Shown in pieces: positions 43,395-55,375 of a stretch of 64,000 nucleotides of DNA (position 1 is its first letter; the number at the start of each line of letters is the position of its first letter). The stretch covers positions 4,164,001 through 4,228,000 of the forward strand of contig OX621241.1 in assembly GCA_951640165.1 (NCBI GenBank), read 5' to 3'. The stretch comes from Pseudoips prasinana (taxonomy: Eukaryota; Arthropoda; Insecta; Lepidoptera; Nolidae). The notes under the pieces were generated by a model. That model was not told where the DNA came from. It made no database searches and worked only from the letters and a program-made list of their open reading frames with translations. The translations under genes were made by a program, and so were the position numbers.

Positions 43395-44390
43395 ACATGA
43401 CTGTTATGGCGTAGTGGTTAGGTTAAGTTTTCTCGCTATTTCATTTTTTAATTTTGTTGGTATGAAGAAGAAAAATATATTTATTGAGCTCACATAATAA
43501 AGATACAAAAAGACACAATTAGAGTAATAATGGCAACATATAATAGGTATTTTTTTAAATTTAAATCCTTTGGTGTAATTCTATCTTTTGCTTTGATTTA
43601 GGGAGCTAAGCATAGTCAAATAACTTATGCGACATCACCCCCTCACTGCAACGGCTTCCTTATATTAATATTTTGTAAGTCTTCAATCAGTCTTCTGGTT
43701 ACGATTTTGAAATTGAAATATAGGGAGCTTTCATGAATGTTTAACTTTATAGGGTTTCATACTCAGAGAATGTCAAAGGATGCGTTCCATTGGCATCATT
43801 TGAGTATGAAACCCTTCGCTGTCCATCTGTCACCGGGCCGTATCTCATGCACCGCAATAAGTATCTCATGTACCGCTGATATTTGTCACAGTCTATAAAC
43901 ACTTTCTTTTGCCACTATAAGAGAATTACTATATTGAAAGGGGACTCAAACTAGATTTATATTTTTTTTAACTATTTTATAATAAATAAAAAATAACATT
44001 AATTCTAGTGGTATATCAATCTCACTGACTAAAATTTACATACTTAAATACATAGAGAAATTTGTAACAGGACTATCTACCAATGAAACTAACCAAGTTA
44101 TAGAAAACCAATTCAAGGAACATGCAATAAATTTGACCCCCGGAAAGATGCATCAGTCAATCATATTTTTTTATTCACTACACATTGCTCCTTTTCATAG
44201 GTAAAATTGGAAATGGAAATTCGAGCTCTTGATGGAAACGAAGCATTCGAATTGACAAGAGTTATATTCGTATAAAGAAAATTATCCTCGGTGCCTTTAC
44301 AGCTGGCTTCTCTAGTTGTAATTCCCTCGTTTTATGAAACTTTAGCTTCGTTATATCATTCTTTTTCCCAGTTTTCTCTTGAGTAAAATG
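43395..44390. other. Unassigned AT-rich stretch with one stem-loop
   Basis: Only AGGGTTTCATACTCA (43751-43765) and its exact reverse complement (43801-43815) stand out, with a 35-nt loop. Confidence 0.45.
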
Positions 44391-44394
44391 GAAC

Positions 44395-44572
44395 TATTTT
44401 TTTTCGAACTCTTTCTTGTTTGTTTATGATTAAATCCAAGACAGTTAATGCGATTCCCCGGGACATGCCCTAACCTCACCACTCACTGTCGTTTCATAGT
44501 GTGCAACTGTGTATCCTGGCTTACAGGAGTTGCAGTAGTGGGCAAGGGAAAGCCTTACTACCCTTAAAGAAA
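44395..44572 (+). repeat. Dispersed repeat N, copy 1
   Basis: 'cgattccccgggacatgccc', 'cctcaccactcactgtcg', 'gtgtgcaactgtgtatcctg' recur at 51375-51590. Confidence 0.55.
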
Positions 44573-44579
44573 AAACATA

Positions 44580-45710
44580 TCCGTTGAAAGCCCAAACCTG
44601 TTGGTTAATTTAGTTTTTTGCAAACTCATACAAACACCTCTGTAGCCACAGATTATCTTCAGATCTACGTATAGAATGTCCTATATAACAATTGTCGGCT
44701 TGTGCATTCTCAGTTGAGTACTGTTTACTGGCAATCTTCTCATTGAAACAATCAGCTAAGATACACGAGGGTGCGGGCATTGCAAATGTCCCTAAATTAC
44801 TCTGCATATACATAGATCTATATGAGAATGTCAGTGTAGAGATCTTGTGAAGCATCATCAATCAGCATCAAAACCACATAACATTCTTTTTTTTATATAA
44901 ATATAACAAAAATGGTGTTAAACAATTTAAAATGATACTAACATGTAATCAAAACTTGCATACTATTAATCTTAAATACCTACAAATAAAGAACTGAATT
45001 CAAATTGTCGCCCGCGGGAAAGGTGCCCATAAAGCTGGCAACATTATCCCGTTGAATAGTGAGACTAATAGGTACGTTGTTTAACTATGAGCCAGCTCTC
45101 TGGTCACCTGACAACTTGTTAAGACGCCTGGACAACTCCCTAACGATAAACCATTCTTCTAAGGTCCGATAAGGCCCCAGGAACCCATAGTTTCCACCCC
45201 AAAGGAAAGAAACATATATCCTTCATATGGATATATATTTTCTTCGCTTAAAGTCGATCAGATTATTGCACATAAAAAATTTATATATTCAATTAATGTT
45301 GCCGATATTGATAGAGAAATAAAAATTGTTTTTGAACATATCAACCTATCCACAGCCCTTAAACAAACAAGTCGTCTAACAAATCTAACAAACAAGCAAT
45401 AGACAAAATAATAGCGCACACAACTGTATCGAATAACGCCGTAACATGCGTTACGTCACTATGCAAATGATAGAAAGTCGTGTAGGACGCAGTTTTATTA
45501 GGACCTCACTAGTGGCTGTCAATTTGCGCAGGCGTGCCATTGAAACTATATTTTGGAGTGTTAGTTTCTGGTATATTGGTAAAAGTTTAAGTTAAACATT
45601 CTTTATTAAACGCCGAATTATGGACCCATCTCGAAATTGAAAGGTGTTATGAATATGAAACTAATCACGCTCTCATAGCAATACCTTTTTTGACGTTTGC
45701 AGTTATCCTA
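44580..45710. other. Unassigned stretch
   Basis: No repeat family or exon recognised. Confidence 0.4.
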
Positions 45711-45714
45711 TAGG

Positions 45715-46042
45715 ATTTTCATTGCTTCACCGGACAATAGAGGAGAGCGGCTGATCAATCCACCTCGTAAAAAAACTTCATACTAAGTAACCTGCGCCAT
45801 AGGGCATCCTCTTCAGGGTTTGAACCTCGGCTCAGAGCGGTTATTGTTATGGATATGCTGTTGGTCCTGTGCCTGACCTATTTCCTGTCATGTTAGTCGT
45901 CCCATTGGATCATGAGGGCGGAATAGAAAGTGCCTCTGTGTTTGCGCACACACTTTTGCACTTTAATATATCCGGAGCATTTGGCTAGTCTCCATTGAGT
46001 CTGACCGCTGTGGCCGAAATTCTACCAGGAGGACATTATGCA
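45715..46042 (+). repeat. Repeat O fragment followed by SINE-F body
   Basis: 'cattgcttcaccggacaata' and 'gtttgaacctcggctcagag' (repeat O), then from about 45862 'ggtcctgtgcctgacctatt', 'ggatcatgagggcggaatag', 'ggaggacattatgc' (SINE-F). Confidence 0.5.
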
Positions 46043-46597
46043 TGAGAGGGAAAGTTTATACGGACATTTTATGTAATTTATCTTTCTATCATTGTACTCT
46101 TTCAAAGCCGAAGGGTGTCACTAGTTCTAGATAATGACGAATCATAGTTTTACAATGAATATACGTACTTATATTACAACCTTACCACTTAATAAGTCAT
46201 ATAAACTGTACCTAAAGTTACGTAGAAGAAGTGAAATATAGTAAAGGCATCATTATTCAGTAACAAACCTCGGTAAAACCAACATAGAAAACCACAAAAT
46301 TGTTTTTCTCATTAATAAAAACAGTAAACAAGTTATACCTAGAGAAAACTCTATACCAAAGACACGTTTTGATCGCATATCTTTGCTACTGACGAGAATA
46401 TCCCGCTCACCGCATATGCCAGAAAAGGAAACTCTACTAAAAAAGACTAAATTCCTTTTTCCCCCGACTAAATCTCGACAGTTCTTTTTTATTAATCAAT
46501 CAACTAGTAATTGTTTTATGCCAACTAGTTACGTTTTGCATATATAAATTTTACTTTAATCGTGTGGTCTAGATCACACTCGTTTTTTTTTTTTTGA

Positions 46598-46830
46598 AGT
46601 TATACTTCTTTTGGCGCGATGGAGAAAAATGATGAGAGTGAATTTTTACGATGCGCGCGCACACCGACACCAAAAAATTTAACAGCATGAAGTTAGTTCT
46701 AGGTGGTATGACAGTGAATTTTTACGATGCGCGCGAATCGTAAAAATAACAGCATGAAGTTAGTTCTAGGTGGTATGAAAATTGATAACTATGTTCAAGT
46801 TGTATATTAAGAAGTAAAACTTCTAACGCG
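46598..46830 (+). repeat. Repeat with internal tandem duplication
   Basis: Begins 'gaagttatacttcttttggc'. The segment AGTGAATTTTTACGATGCGC to 'agttctaggtggtatga' occurs at 46637-46712 and again at 46713-46778, the second lacking about 10 bases. I recall similar sequence as widespread in Lepidoptera. Confidence 0.6.
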
Positions 46831-46834
46831 TGTA

Positions 46835-47515
46835 CATAAGTACACACAAGTTTTTTTTGTTACGGAATTGTAATTTTATTGTTAATTTTAGACTAACTAG
46901 GAATAAGTAAACAATGTTTGTGAATATATATTTATTATTATTTTATCTTCGAATGACTATAAAATAAGGCATTAATTACAGAGATCTAGTAAAATTTGAC
47001 ACTCGTATATCAACAATAAAAAGCACATTGTATTTTAAGTCTCAATCTAAGAACACCGACAAAAACTCTTAACAAAAAACTGACATCAATAATAAAAATT
47101 CCGATCAAATGACACAACTGTCTATTACAACTTTATTATGCGACATATCACATGTTACATAAAGCAGTAGCTTGATGTGTAGGAGCATTTAAGTATTGAA
47201 ATATAAGTCGAAGACCTACAGTCGCAAAGTCGTGGGTGTGCGGTTGGCCTTCGGTGTTCGAAAGGGCTTAGCTTACCAAATAGATACTGTACTGTCGGTT
47301 AATTATTCTAAGGACGCTGTATTTGGATTGGCTTATCTTTTGTGAACGTGATGAGGGGTTGCGACATATTCTTGCTGTGTACGTGTGGGCAATACTTTCA
47401 CTACAACATCAAAGAACATGGGACTATTCTCTCCTGCTACTCCTGCCGCTGGAGCCCTTAAATAGAAAGTGGGACAAAATAAAAGGTACTCTGGCAGGAC
47501 CCAGGATATCTTATC
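46835..47515. other. Unassigned stretch
   Basis: Nothing recognised; overlapping ORFs near 47330-47570 are not protein-like. Confidence 0.4.
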
Positions 47516-47519
47516 TAAG

Positions 47520-47656
47520 AATTTAACGGTCTTGCAAGAGTCGCGGGAAGGCGTGGGATGCGAGTAACACAAGACCAGAAATGGTGGAGATCTTTGGGTG
47601 GATGCCTTTGTCCACTAGTGGTGTTCTTACGGCTGATATGATGATGACGATGATAC
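47520..47656 (+). mobile_element. RTE-like LINE 3' end, diverged
   Basis: 'cgtgggatgcgagtaacaca', 'gtggagatctttgggtggat', 'cttacggctgatatgatgat'. Confidence 0.6.
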
Positions 47657-48162
47657 AAATTTTGGTAACCCTGTATTCAAAACTGTATGTTTTTTTCTTA
47701 TGTATGACCGAACTGATTATGATAATTATAATATTTCGACCCCAAATAAATTTTATTCAAGTCGGTTGTAATATAGAAACTTTTAAGCCTTTAGCATGTT
47801 TTTTTTACAATCCTAATTATTATCATACCAGGAGCTCCCGTAAAAAATCTGTTCCAAAACTCTTAACATCAATAGATTCCTCCAGATAGCAAGGAACATT
47901 GCCCAGTATCTACCATATTAACTTAAGTTACCTCACTCATAAACAACGACTTACTTATCTTGTACGCATTAGATATAAGTGATAAAATATGGAGGCTCTA
48001 AATATGGATATTAACGCTTGCATTATTAGCTTATCTAAATTTAAGATCAAGACAGATCTTAGGCGATCCCACAAAATAATTAGTGGATTAATCCGGCTTT
48101 AGGCTACGGCGGAAAACATAGACGATGAGCGTTTATCACAAAGATAACAGAGTTATATAATA

Positions 48163-49754
48163 CACACATCAACACAATCTAGGGATATTGAACATTTCAT
48201 TGATTATCTAGAAAACTATAAACATTTTGTTATGACTGTAAATGGAAGAATTAAAGATAATTTCATGGCCGATATTTAAACATTAACAACACGATGCGAT
48301 TTTGTTTTTCTAATTAATAAAAGTCTTAAATTAATTAAGCCATAGAAAATTACTGAGTGAACAAAAACATTTTATTCTTATAAAATTATTCAATCGAATT
48401 AAATGAATAAAAATCTTACCAAATCTGATAATCAGTAATCGGTATTTCCTCCTCTAACATTAATCACACAGCGGCAACGATTTTCCATACTTAAAATTAA
48501 GGTGTCAATGTCTTGCTGGGGTATGCAGTCCCAAGTTCTTTTTAAATGTTCGAAAAGTTGTTCTTCTGTTGTCAAGTTGGGCGGAAAATCCCTCAATGCT
48601 CTTCGCTGTAACATGTCCCAGGCGTGTTCAATTGGGTTTAAGTCTGGCGACTGTGGAGGCCAATCTAATACCTGAACATCGTGTTCTCGAAGGGCGGCCC
48701 TCACCAGCCGCGCTGTATGGGAAGGTGCATTGTCATGCATGAGCTGAAATTCTTGCCCCGTTAGGGCCCTGAGCGGGACAATGACACGTTCTACTACCTC
48801 CTCACGGTATCTATGGGCAGTCATGCTGCCCTGAATCCAAATGAGTTGGGTTCGTCCGCCGATTCGTATTCCTGCCCACACCATAATTGTCCCGCCTTGG
48901 TAAGAGTGGACCTCCTGTGGATGTCGGAGACGGCTGACCCTGCCTGGAGTTCTCCAAACGCGTGTTCGTCTCGAATCTGGATGAAATCCATAGCGGGACT
49001 CATCAGTGAACAGCACCAATGACCATTGTTGATCACTCCATGTCAAATGTTCTTGAGCCCATAAAAGTCGCCTACCGCGATTGCCACGTCGCAGCGCTGG
49101 GACTCGTAGCGGTCTGCGAGCATGAAGACCAACTTCATGCAGCCTCCTTCGCACGGTTTGGTCGTTCACCAGCAGCTGCTGACCCTCCTGGAGCCTTTGC
49201 ACTAGTTGCATCGCTGTGATATTGGGTAGTCTTCTGGCGGTCATTTGGAGAAATCGATCCTGTCTCTGAGTGGTAACACGATATCTACCTGTGTGCCGTT
49301 CTGCCACATCTCCAGTAGCGCGATAACGTGACCACAGCCTGGATACCACATTTTGGCTTGTGCCCAGAGACTCAGCAACGACGCGTTGAATAGCACCGTT
49401 TTGTAACATGCCAACTGCCCGTAACATTTCATCTCGACTCAAATGATGGCGTGGCATGACGCTAAAAAGCTTACACAACCAATTGAGAAAAGAAAATAAA
49501 ACAATTTATCAGGTTTTCTTCAATTAACACGCAAAAAAAATTTTAATGCAACTTCTTGAAATTAGATACAACTCAAGATTGCGCTGTGCTTTGCGTGTTT
49601 TCATTTGTTTCTCATTTTAATTTTTAAATTTTGAATAAAGAATAGACAAGGTTTAAATCTGTAAATAAACTTTTTAAGGAAACTAAATAGGTTTTAAACA
49701 ATAAAGCCATGTTTGATTTCAAAATAACGTATCCCTAGACTTTGTTGATGTGTG
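48163..49754 (-). mobile_element. Complete Tc1-like transposon, 1592 bp
   Basis: Left end CACACATCAACACAATCTAG at 48163; the right end reads CACACATCAACAAAGTCTAG on the minus strand from 49754. The inverted repeats are about 25 bp with two mismatches (continuing GGGATA). TA flanks both ends (48161-48162, 49755-49756). It holds one intact transposase gene. All parts expected of an autonomous Tc1 element are present. Confidence 0.88.
48432..49478 (-). CDS. Tc1-like DD34E transposase, intact
   Basis: Cut-and-paste transposase that binds the element's inverted ends and moves it into TA sites. 348 codons from the first ATG; the Met at 49454 (reading MPRHHLSRDEM) is a likelier start and gives 340 residues, the usual Tc1 length. 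Residues 13-115 carry the paired-like helix-turn-helix DNA-binding region with a GRYR motif in place of GRPR. The catalytic triad is Asp159 (LFTDESRY), Asp249 (LMHDNAPSHTA) and Glu284 (SPDLNPIEHAW), with 34 residues between the last two: DD34E. No stop or frameshift. A 5' leader of about 275 bp and a 3' trailer of about 270 bp separate it from the inverted repeats. It is more GC-rich than its surroundings, compatible with recent arrival. Confidence 0.92.
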   Translation of the reverse strand: MCKLFSVMPRHHLSRDEMLRAVGMLQNGAIQRVVAESLGTSQNVVSRLWSRYRATGDVAERHTGRYRVTTQRQDRFLQMTARRLPNITAMQLVQRLQEGQQLLVNDQTVRRRLHEVGLHARRPLRVPALRRGNRGRRLLWAQEHLTWSDQQWSLVLFTDESRYGFHPDSRRTRVWRTPGRVSRLRHPQEVHSYQGGTIMVWAGIRIGGRTQLIWIQGSMTAHRYREEVVERVIVPLRALTGQEFQLMHDNAPSHTARLVRAALREHDVQVLDWPPQSPDLNPIEHAWDMLQRRALRDFPPNLTTEEQLFEHLKRTWDCIPQQDIDTLILSMENRCRCVINVRGGNTDY

Positions 49755-49828
49755 TATATTTGTAGTTAGTTTATGTTAAATAATTATAGTTACATAAATA
49801 GCAGAGGAAACTTAAGAATCGCTCTCTA

Positions 49829-49969
49829 CCCATGAAACTGAACAAATTTGTGAAATACGATAAATATTTTATTGAAAAAGTACTTCAACTGATGGTTATA
49901 TCGGTAAGTTAATATTGATTTTTATGTGTTTTGCATGTAGATGTGATACACATTGTTCAGTTTCATGGG
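49829..49969. mobile_element. MITE-Q (141 bp, TA-flanked)
   Basis: Ends CCCATGAAACTGAACAA and its exact reverse complement, TA at 49827-49828 and 49970-49971. Only 73 bp from the Tc1 transposon but with different terminal repeats, so it is not its direct deletion derivative. Confidence 0.78.
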
Positions 49970-49979
49970 TAATTAAGCT

Positions 49980-51055
49980 ACTTAAGTCACGTCCACTATT
50001 TATATTACATTTTGTATAATATGTTTTAAAACTTCCCGTTTGGTAATTGTTTATATTTTTTATTTTGCTAATGCTTTCTTTAACCCTATCAGATTGATTG
50101 AATTTCATATGTACTACATCACTATTTTTGCATATAACGTTTCAAAACAATTTATTGGTATACAATAAAATGCTTTTAAGTATTTACATTTTGTTTCAAT
50201 CGTTACTTGACAATAGGCTTTTCTTACTTGCTTAAGTAGGAACTTGCTTGTGTTAATAAAAATGGTCCCTATTGGTCAACAAACATGTTTTAATAATAAA
50301 TGATATGGCTAAATTAAAAAAATATAACATGTAAGTTATTCTTATTACACAAATTTTAATAAATTATAACAATACGAATAATTTTGTCCATTCGGTGCCT
50401 TAGTAATGTGTTTTGTGTAATAATTAAAATTATGTACCCATAGTCTTAACCGCTCCGCTTATGCCTTGCGCCGCGTCTAATATAATACGTTTACGATGGC
50501 TAACTGCGGTAATATACGTAGCACACGCACTCAACTTTGTTGACGCGTTGTTTAGGGCCTTACCCTTGGACCACCCGTGTGAACACGGCCTTAGTATCAT
50601 TAATGATATTTATTTTATTTTCTTGTTTAACGTCATGTTTGTAATAGTTTGGTGAAGTTAAATGGGTATATTTATTAGTGTGATGGTTTGTGAAGTAATT
50701 TACTTTATTTATTAAGCTTAGATATATTTCAGATGTTTTCTGACTAAGGCTTTGGGTTTTTAAAATTAATATATTCTTTGCCTTTAGACTAATTTATTTG
50801 AAAAATACTAAGCGAGATAAAACGAAAGAGAATTGGAACTAGAAAGGCTGCATCTGGTTTCTCTATAAGGCTCTATAAAACCATCACCAAGGGATCAAGA
50901 TTTAAGGGTCACGCTCCTTATGCCAGAGATCATACTCTCCAAGTAGGTGGTAGGCTGTTTGTTCAAACCGTCATATTCATAACACCGTTCATATTTGCAA
51001 TAGAAAGTTGAGCAAAGACAGATGGGTAAAGGTACTATTTGAAACTAAACTATTA
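49980..51055. other. Unassigned AT-rich stretch
   Basis: A GC-richer patch at 50455-50590 ('ccgcttatgccttgcgccgc', 'cccgtgtgaacacggcctta') looks like an old MITE; no ends defined. Confidence 0.4.
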
Positions 51056-51059
51056 AATT

Positions 51060-51257
51060 GACGGTCACCGTAGCCTAGTTGGTAGTGTTGTAGTAGTCCC
51101 GGTAAGTGCAAATATTCGTGTGATGAGCACGAATATGTGTTTCTGAGTCATGGATGTTTTCTATGTATTTAAGTATTTATCTATGTATATAAGTATGTAT
51201 ATCGTCGCCTGGTACCCATAGTACAAGCTTTGCTTAGTTTGGGACCAGGATGATCTG
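51060..51257 (+). mobile_element. SINE-A copy with deleted B-box
   Basis: 'gacggtcaccgtagcctagt' joins to 'agtcccggtaagtgcaaata', losing most of the tRNA-like head. Confidence 0.7.
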
Positions 51258-51283
51258 AATTAAAATATATATATATATATTTT

Positions 51284-51373
51284 GTGACAACTAACACACT
51301 GCCATTTCATCCCAAACTAGGCAAAGCCTTCACTATGGCAACCGGGCAACTGATAAATATACTCATATCATTC
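51284..51373 (-). mobile_element. SINE-B 3' fragment
   Basis: 'aactaacacactgccatttc', 'aaactaggcaaagccttc', 'gcaactgataaatatactca'. Confidence 0.6.
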
Positions 51374-51374
51374 T

Positions 51375-51590
51375 TCCTCCCGCTTTGCTCTGGAGGGAAG
51401 TGGATGTGCTTTTTCCAACTCCTCCTTGTTTCTTTATGATGAAATTTGTCGCGGGATCCAGACACTGCGATTCTCCGGGACATGCCTAGGCCTCACCACT
51501 CAATGTCATCTCATTGTGTGCCACTGTTGATCCTGACTGACAAGAGTTGCAGCGGTGGAGGTAATGCGGAAGGACGAGTCCCATTAAAGA
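51375..51590 (+). repeat. Dispersed repeat N, copy 2
   Basis: 'gcgattctccgggacatgcc', 'cctcaccactcaatgtcatc', 'gacaagagttgcagcggtgg'. Confidence 0.55.
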
Positions 51591-52087
51591 AAAGTTATGG
51601 ATAAGAAGGAGTGACCATTAAAAAATGTATTATTAAATTGTACGTCCTTGTAGTTAGAATAACCAAGTGCTTTAGAAAGACAGATTTTAAATAAGTGAAA
51701 TGTACAAAAGTTTATTTTTACAAGTCTCGCTGTTCATTTCCCCCTTTCTGTTATATAATTAATCTAAATATAACGTAGGTAAGCAGGAAGGGTGCTCGTT
51801 AATTACATGCGCCGTTAGCTGCTCGGCGGTATTTTTGTTTTTTTAATTAAATCACTCGACACCTGTCCTCCCTCTTCTCCCTTTGTACTTCCTCGCTCAT
51901 ACCACTTTCGATGCGTATACGCATCGTGGCATTCCCTTAAGAGACACAGAATAATGTAAGTAGTGGAACAGTGTGACGTTTAAAATAATTATTTCAATAA
52001 TTATGTATTCTTTATTATTAAATCAATATCTTTACTAATCTCTACAATATTGTTTATTTGATGAATAAATAAAATAAAAATAAAAAA

Positions 52088-52290
52088 GGTCTTTATTCAC
52101 GTAGACTTTAAAAAAGCGCTTGTAAATATTCAGAACATGTTTGTACTAATATAGTTGTATACATTATTATTTCTAGTTACATAGATATTTAGGTACACAT
52201 TGTATGAAAACATTTATAAAATTTATTTTATTATAGCAATGATATTTAGCTAGCTTGTATCAAGTTATTGTCAACATGTTTAATTATCTA
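52088..52290 (-). repeat. LINE 3'-end unit, reverse copy
   Basis: 'aaggtctttattcacgtaga', 'aaaagcgcttgtaaatattc', 'tatttagctagcttgtatca' mirror 722-955. Confidence 0.6.
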
Positions 52291-52494
52291 GTTTAAGTCT
52301 AATATTTTTGCCAACTAGATATAAATTCAGATTGAACCAAAAATTTAAAGGAAGACAAAAGACGAGGACGACAAAATGTCAGTCCGTTGATCGGTCAATT
52401 GTTCTAAATTATCTTTACCACTTTGAATCTAAAGATTTAATTTGCATTGTTAATTTTGGGGATTCCTCTCCCGAAACTAGTGGCTCAATTGCAT

Positions 52495-52785
52495 TTTGGC
52501 TGGTTACGCTACTGCTCCCCATTAGGGCTGCTGTAGCACTAAGAGAAGTGTCTTCTACTGCTTCCATATTCAAGCAGCACCAGAAAGACAGCGATCTGTT
52601 TCTGGCTCAGTCACTGTGCCTGACGGGCAGTAGTTGTCCATCTGGGTGGACCAACCAAGGCCCTCCCAAGGTACATGTCCCAACCACTTGAGCATAGCAC
52701 AAAATGGAGCCGCTGTTTCTGTGCTTCTGTGCCCAGGCAGCATACTCGCGTTTTTGCGGGTGGCATGCGTATGTATTCCCCCTAC
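52495..52785 (+). mobile_element. GC-rich retroposon, old copy 3
   Basis: Diverged relative of 13278-13739: 'agagaagtgtcttctactgc', 'gaaagacagcgatctgtttc', 'gtttttgcgggtggcatgcg'. No A run or target duplication remains. Confidence 0.55.
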
Positions 52786-53261
52786 CTACTTAGACGGTTC
52801 TCTGGATGAAAGTTGGTTCGCCGGATAAATATGTAGATTAATTTTTGCATCATAGTTCCTCCTCCATAATTTAAACTTTTATCTAAACTCAAATTTCAGC
52901 TATGTTTTGTAAACACAGCCGTGCACACGTATAAAAAATCATGGCTTTTTTTAAAGACAGAGAGAACGGTTTTTGGTGGTTAGATCATACTGTTATTTTT
53001 TTACTGTGTATTTACTAGCGTAACGTGCTATACTATCATGCGCCAGCGCACGTGCTGATGTTTCCATTCGTAGTTATAGCATTTTTATAACTGAGCACTG
53101 CATGAATTGTTAAGTGAGTTGGGGATTTAAGGATTTCTATTTCCTGCTAAAGCTAAGTCCATTTGTTCCGCTCATAACTCAGGACTCACTTTACAGGACA
53201 CATTGATTATACTTTCGTCTTTTTCTCTTTTATAGAAATTGAAATTAGATTTGTTTGGCTT

Positions 53262-53355
53262 GTAGGCGAGGTTGATAGATACTTGCCTTTCACGCCGCAG
53301 GTCGTGAGTTCGATTCCCACCCAGAACAGACGTTTGTCTGCATCAACATGTCTGT
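53262..53355 (+). mobile_element. SINE-C head fragment
   Basis: 'tacttgcctttcacgccgca', B-box GAGTTCGATTCCC, 'atcaacatgtctgtttgtta'. Confidence 0.62.
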
Positions 53356-53789
53356 TTGTTATTTTTTTTATTATTATTACTATTATTTTCTAGAAGACAA
53401 TTTTCTAGTTTCCTAGAAGTTTATTGTTCGGAATAGGCATGGAATCTTGCGATAGAAACTAAATTAACCTATTATATACTCCTATTTAACTTTGGACGCT
53501 GATAAATCAGCTAGTATTGTAATGGAAAGTAAATCTTTTCTCACAAAAGGTACCTATCTTTATTAGTAAGTTTTAACTCACAAAAAAGAAAGTAAGCGTA
53601 TCAATAATAGACCAAACATGTGTTTAGACAAAGACTACTGTTTACCACCTCACCGCTAACTAGCGCAACGATAACAAAGAAAGGTGGCAGTACTCAAGAC
53701 AGGTGTTTGGAAAACATTAACCGACTAGCTGGCATGATGTCGTAATCTAACTCCAAATATAGTTCAGTATGCTGATGTAACATAACCGC

Positions 53790-53920
53790 CATGTTGTTCT
53801 AGCGGTAACCACCAACCATAGATAATGAGGTCGTGGTTTCAATTCCTGGGTCGGGCCAAAAAGTGTTGTTGGGTGTTTTATGCAAGAAAATTTCCCAGAA
53901 GCCCGAATTGTGATAGTTTT
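53790..53920 (+). mobile_element. SINE-F head fragment
   Basis: tRNA-like 'gttctagcggtaaccaccaa' and B-box-like GGTTTCAATTCC, 'cctgggtcgggccaaaaag'. Confidence 0.5.
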
Positions 53921-54026
53921 GACCTCGGAGTTCATGCGCCTTATTTTCACCCCACTCCAACCATAAAAAGTTTTTGCTTCACGTATTAAAATTCTGATGA
54001 ATATATATATAATGAGAAATAGTCAG

Positions 54027-54212
54027 TCACGTGTGGCACGGCGGTTAAAACAGTCGCTTCGCCGCTTCTTGTCGCGGGTTTGATTCCCGCGCCGGACAAC
54101 TATTTGTGTGACCCATAACAGTTGTTCTGAGTCTGGATGTACTATGTGTTCATAAATTATATGTTTGTAAAGTACCCTGCGACAAAGGGGTATATCCCCT
54201 ATTATGGGAGTC
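54027..54212 (+). mobile_element. SINE-D copy, best plus-strand example
   Basis: 'cacgtgtggcacggcggtta', B-box GGGTTTGATTCCC, 'gtgtgacccataacagttgt', 'ctgagtctggatgtactatg', 'ttgtaaagtaccctgcgaca'. Confidence 0.7.
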
Positions 54213-54789
54213 ATTAAAACCCTGACCCTGACGTTCACGCAGCGACGAAGTCCATGGTAATAGCATCGCCATTACTCCATTAGTGTTGTTTTCATAAATC
54301 ATCATATTTCAGTTCTTATGTCAAAAAATCACAATCACCACTCGTACCTATACACCAAACATATTTACGCTATTAATTTAGTACCTACTGCGTATAATGA
54401 ACCAAAATAAATTGTTATGCACATAGATTAATAAGTGATTCAAATTCCGCGTCCCTTTTTCTTTCATCTGACAGTCAGAATCCAAGAGTATGTAAGGATG
54501 ACAGACAACTCGGCTCGATTAGTAACATAGATTAAATAATTAATGTATATTGTGCAATAGTCGAGTTAGTCGTAATTAGTTTGTTTTTGGTGTGTCCAAA
54601 TAAATGAAAAACGTGTGACAAGAATGTCGACATAATCACAACATTAATTTTATTTTTATTTTATATATTACAAATTAGTGTTTGTAGTTATTAATATTTT
54701 TATTTTATAAGTCTCCATATCCACATATTTAGTATTTAAATTAGTTGTAAGTAATATTATTAGTGTTCAGATACCTTTTGTTTTTTAAT

Positions 54790-55012
54790 TGAAATGCGAG
54801 CTGTACTGGCACATGAATTGTTATTTACCTGGTTCCATCAGAAAACCAGCGCTGCATCAGTAATGTCGCAGCTAGTGCTGAGATGGGACCAATTCGGACT
54901 CGCACAGATAGCAATTAAGAACTTCGTTATGTGTACCTATATATTATTATTATTATCTGTGCTTGTTTACGGAATAAATATATTTTTCTTTCTTTCTTTC
55001 TTTCTAAAAAAA
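54790..55012 (+). repeat. LINE 3' end with AATAAA and (TTTC)n tail
   Basis: 'caattcggactcgcacagat', 'attattatctgtgcttgttt', 'cggaataaatatatttttct', then (TTTC)n. A second copy lies at 57779-57887. Confidence 0.5.
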
Positions 55013-55287
55013 AGGAAAGAATATTGAAATAGTAACTTTAAAAACATATGTAAACCAAACACACAAATCTCACATAATAATATTTTCCGCTTTTGATAAT
55101 AGTAGTCGACATCATTAACATTATCATATCGCTCTAAATTTTATTTCGCTCATCCTTTCCTCAAATAAACAAACAAATGACAATGACCTTCCACCAATGT
55201 TCACTAATGATAACCTTCATTATTAACATAATACACTTTTCCACATAATTTTTATAATATTACCACATAATCATTACACTTTCATTA

Positions 55288-55375
55288 AGCGTGGGCAGGC
55301 CCCCTACAAGATGGACCGACGATCTTGCAAGGATCGCGAGAAGCCGCTGGATGCGGGCAGCACAAGCCGGCCATT
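55288..55375 (+). mobile_element. RTE-like LINE 3' fragment
   Basis: Reads GRPPTRWTDDLARIARSRWM, the RTE C-terminal pattern, truncated before the usual (ATG)n tail. Followed by an (AC)n microsatellite at 55390-55460. Confidence 0.6.

Noticed and set aside
48813..49219. Plus- and minus-strand short ORFs over the transposase
   Set aside because: Frame shadows of the intact transposase.
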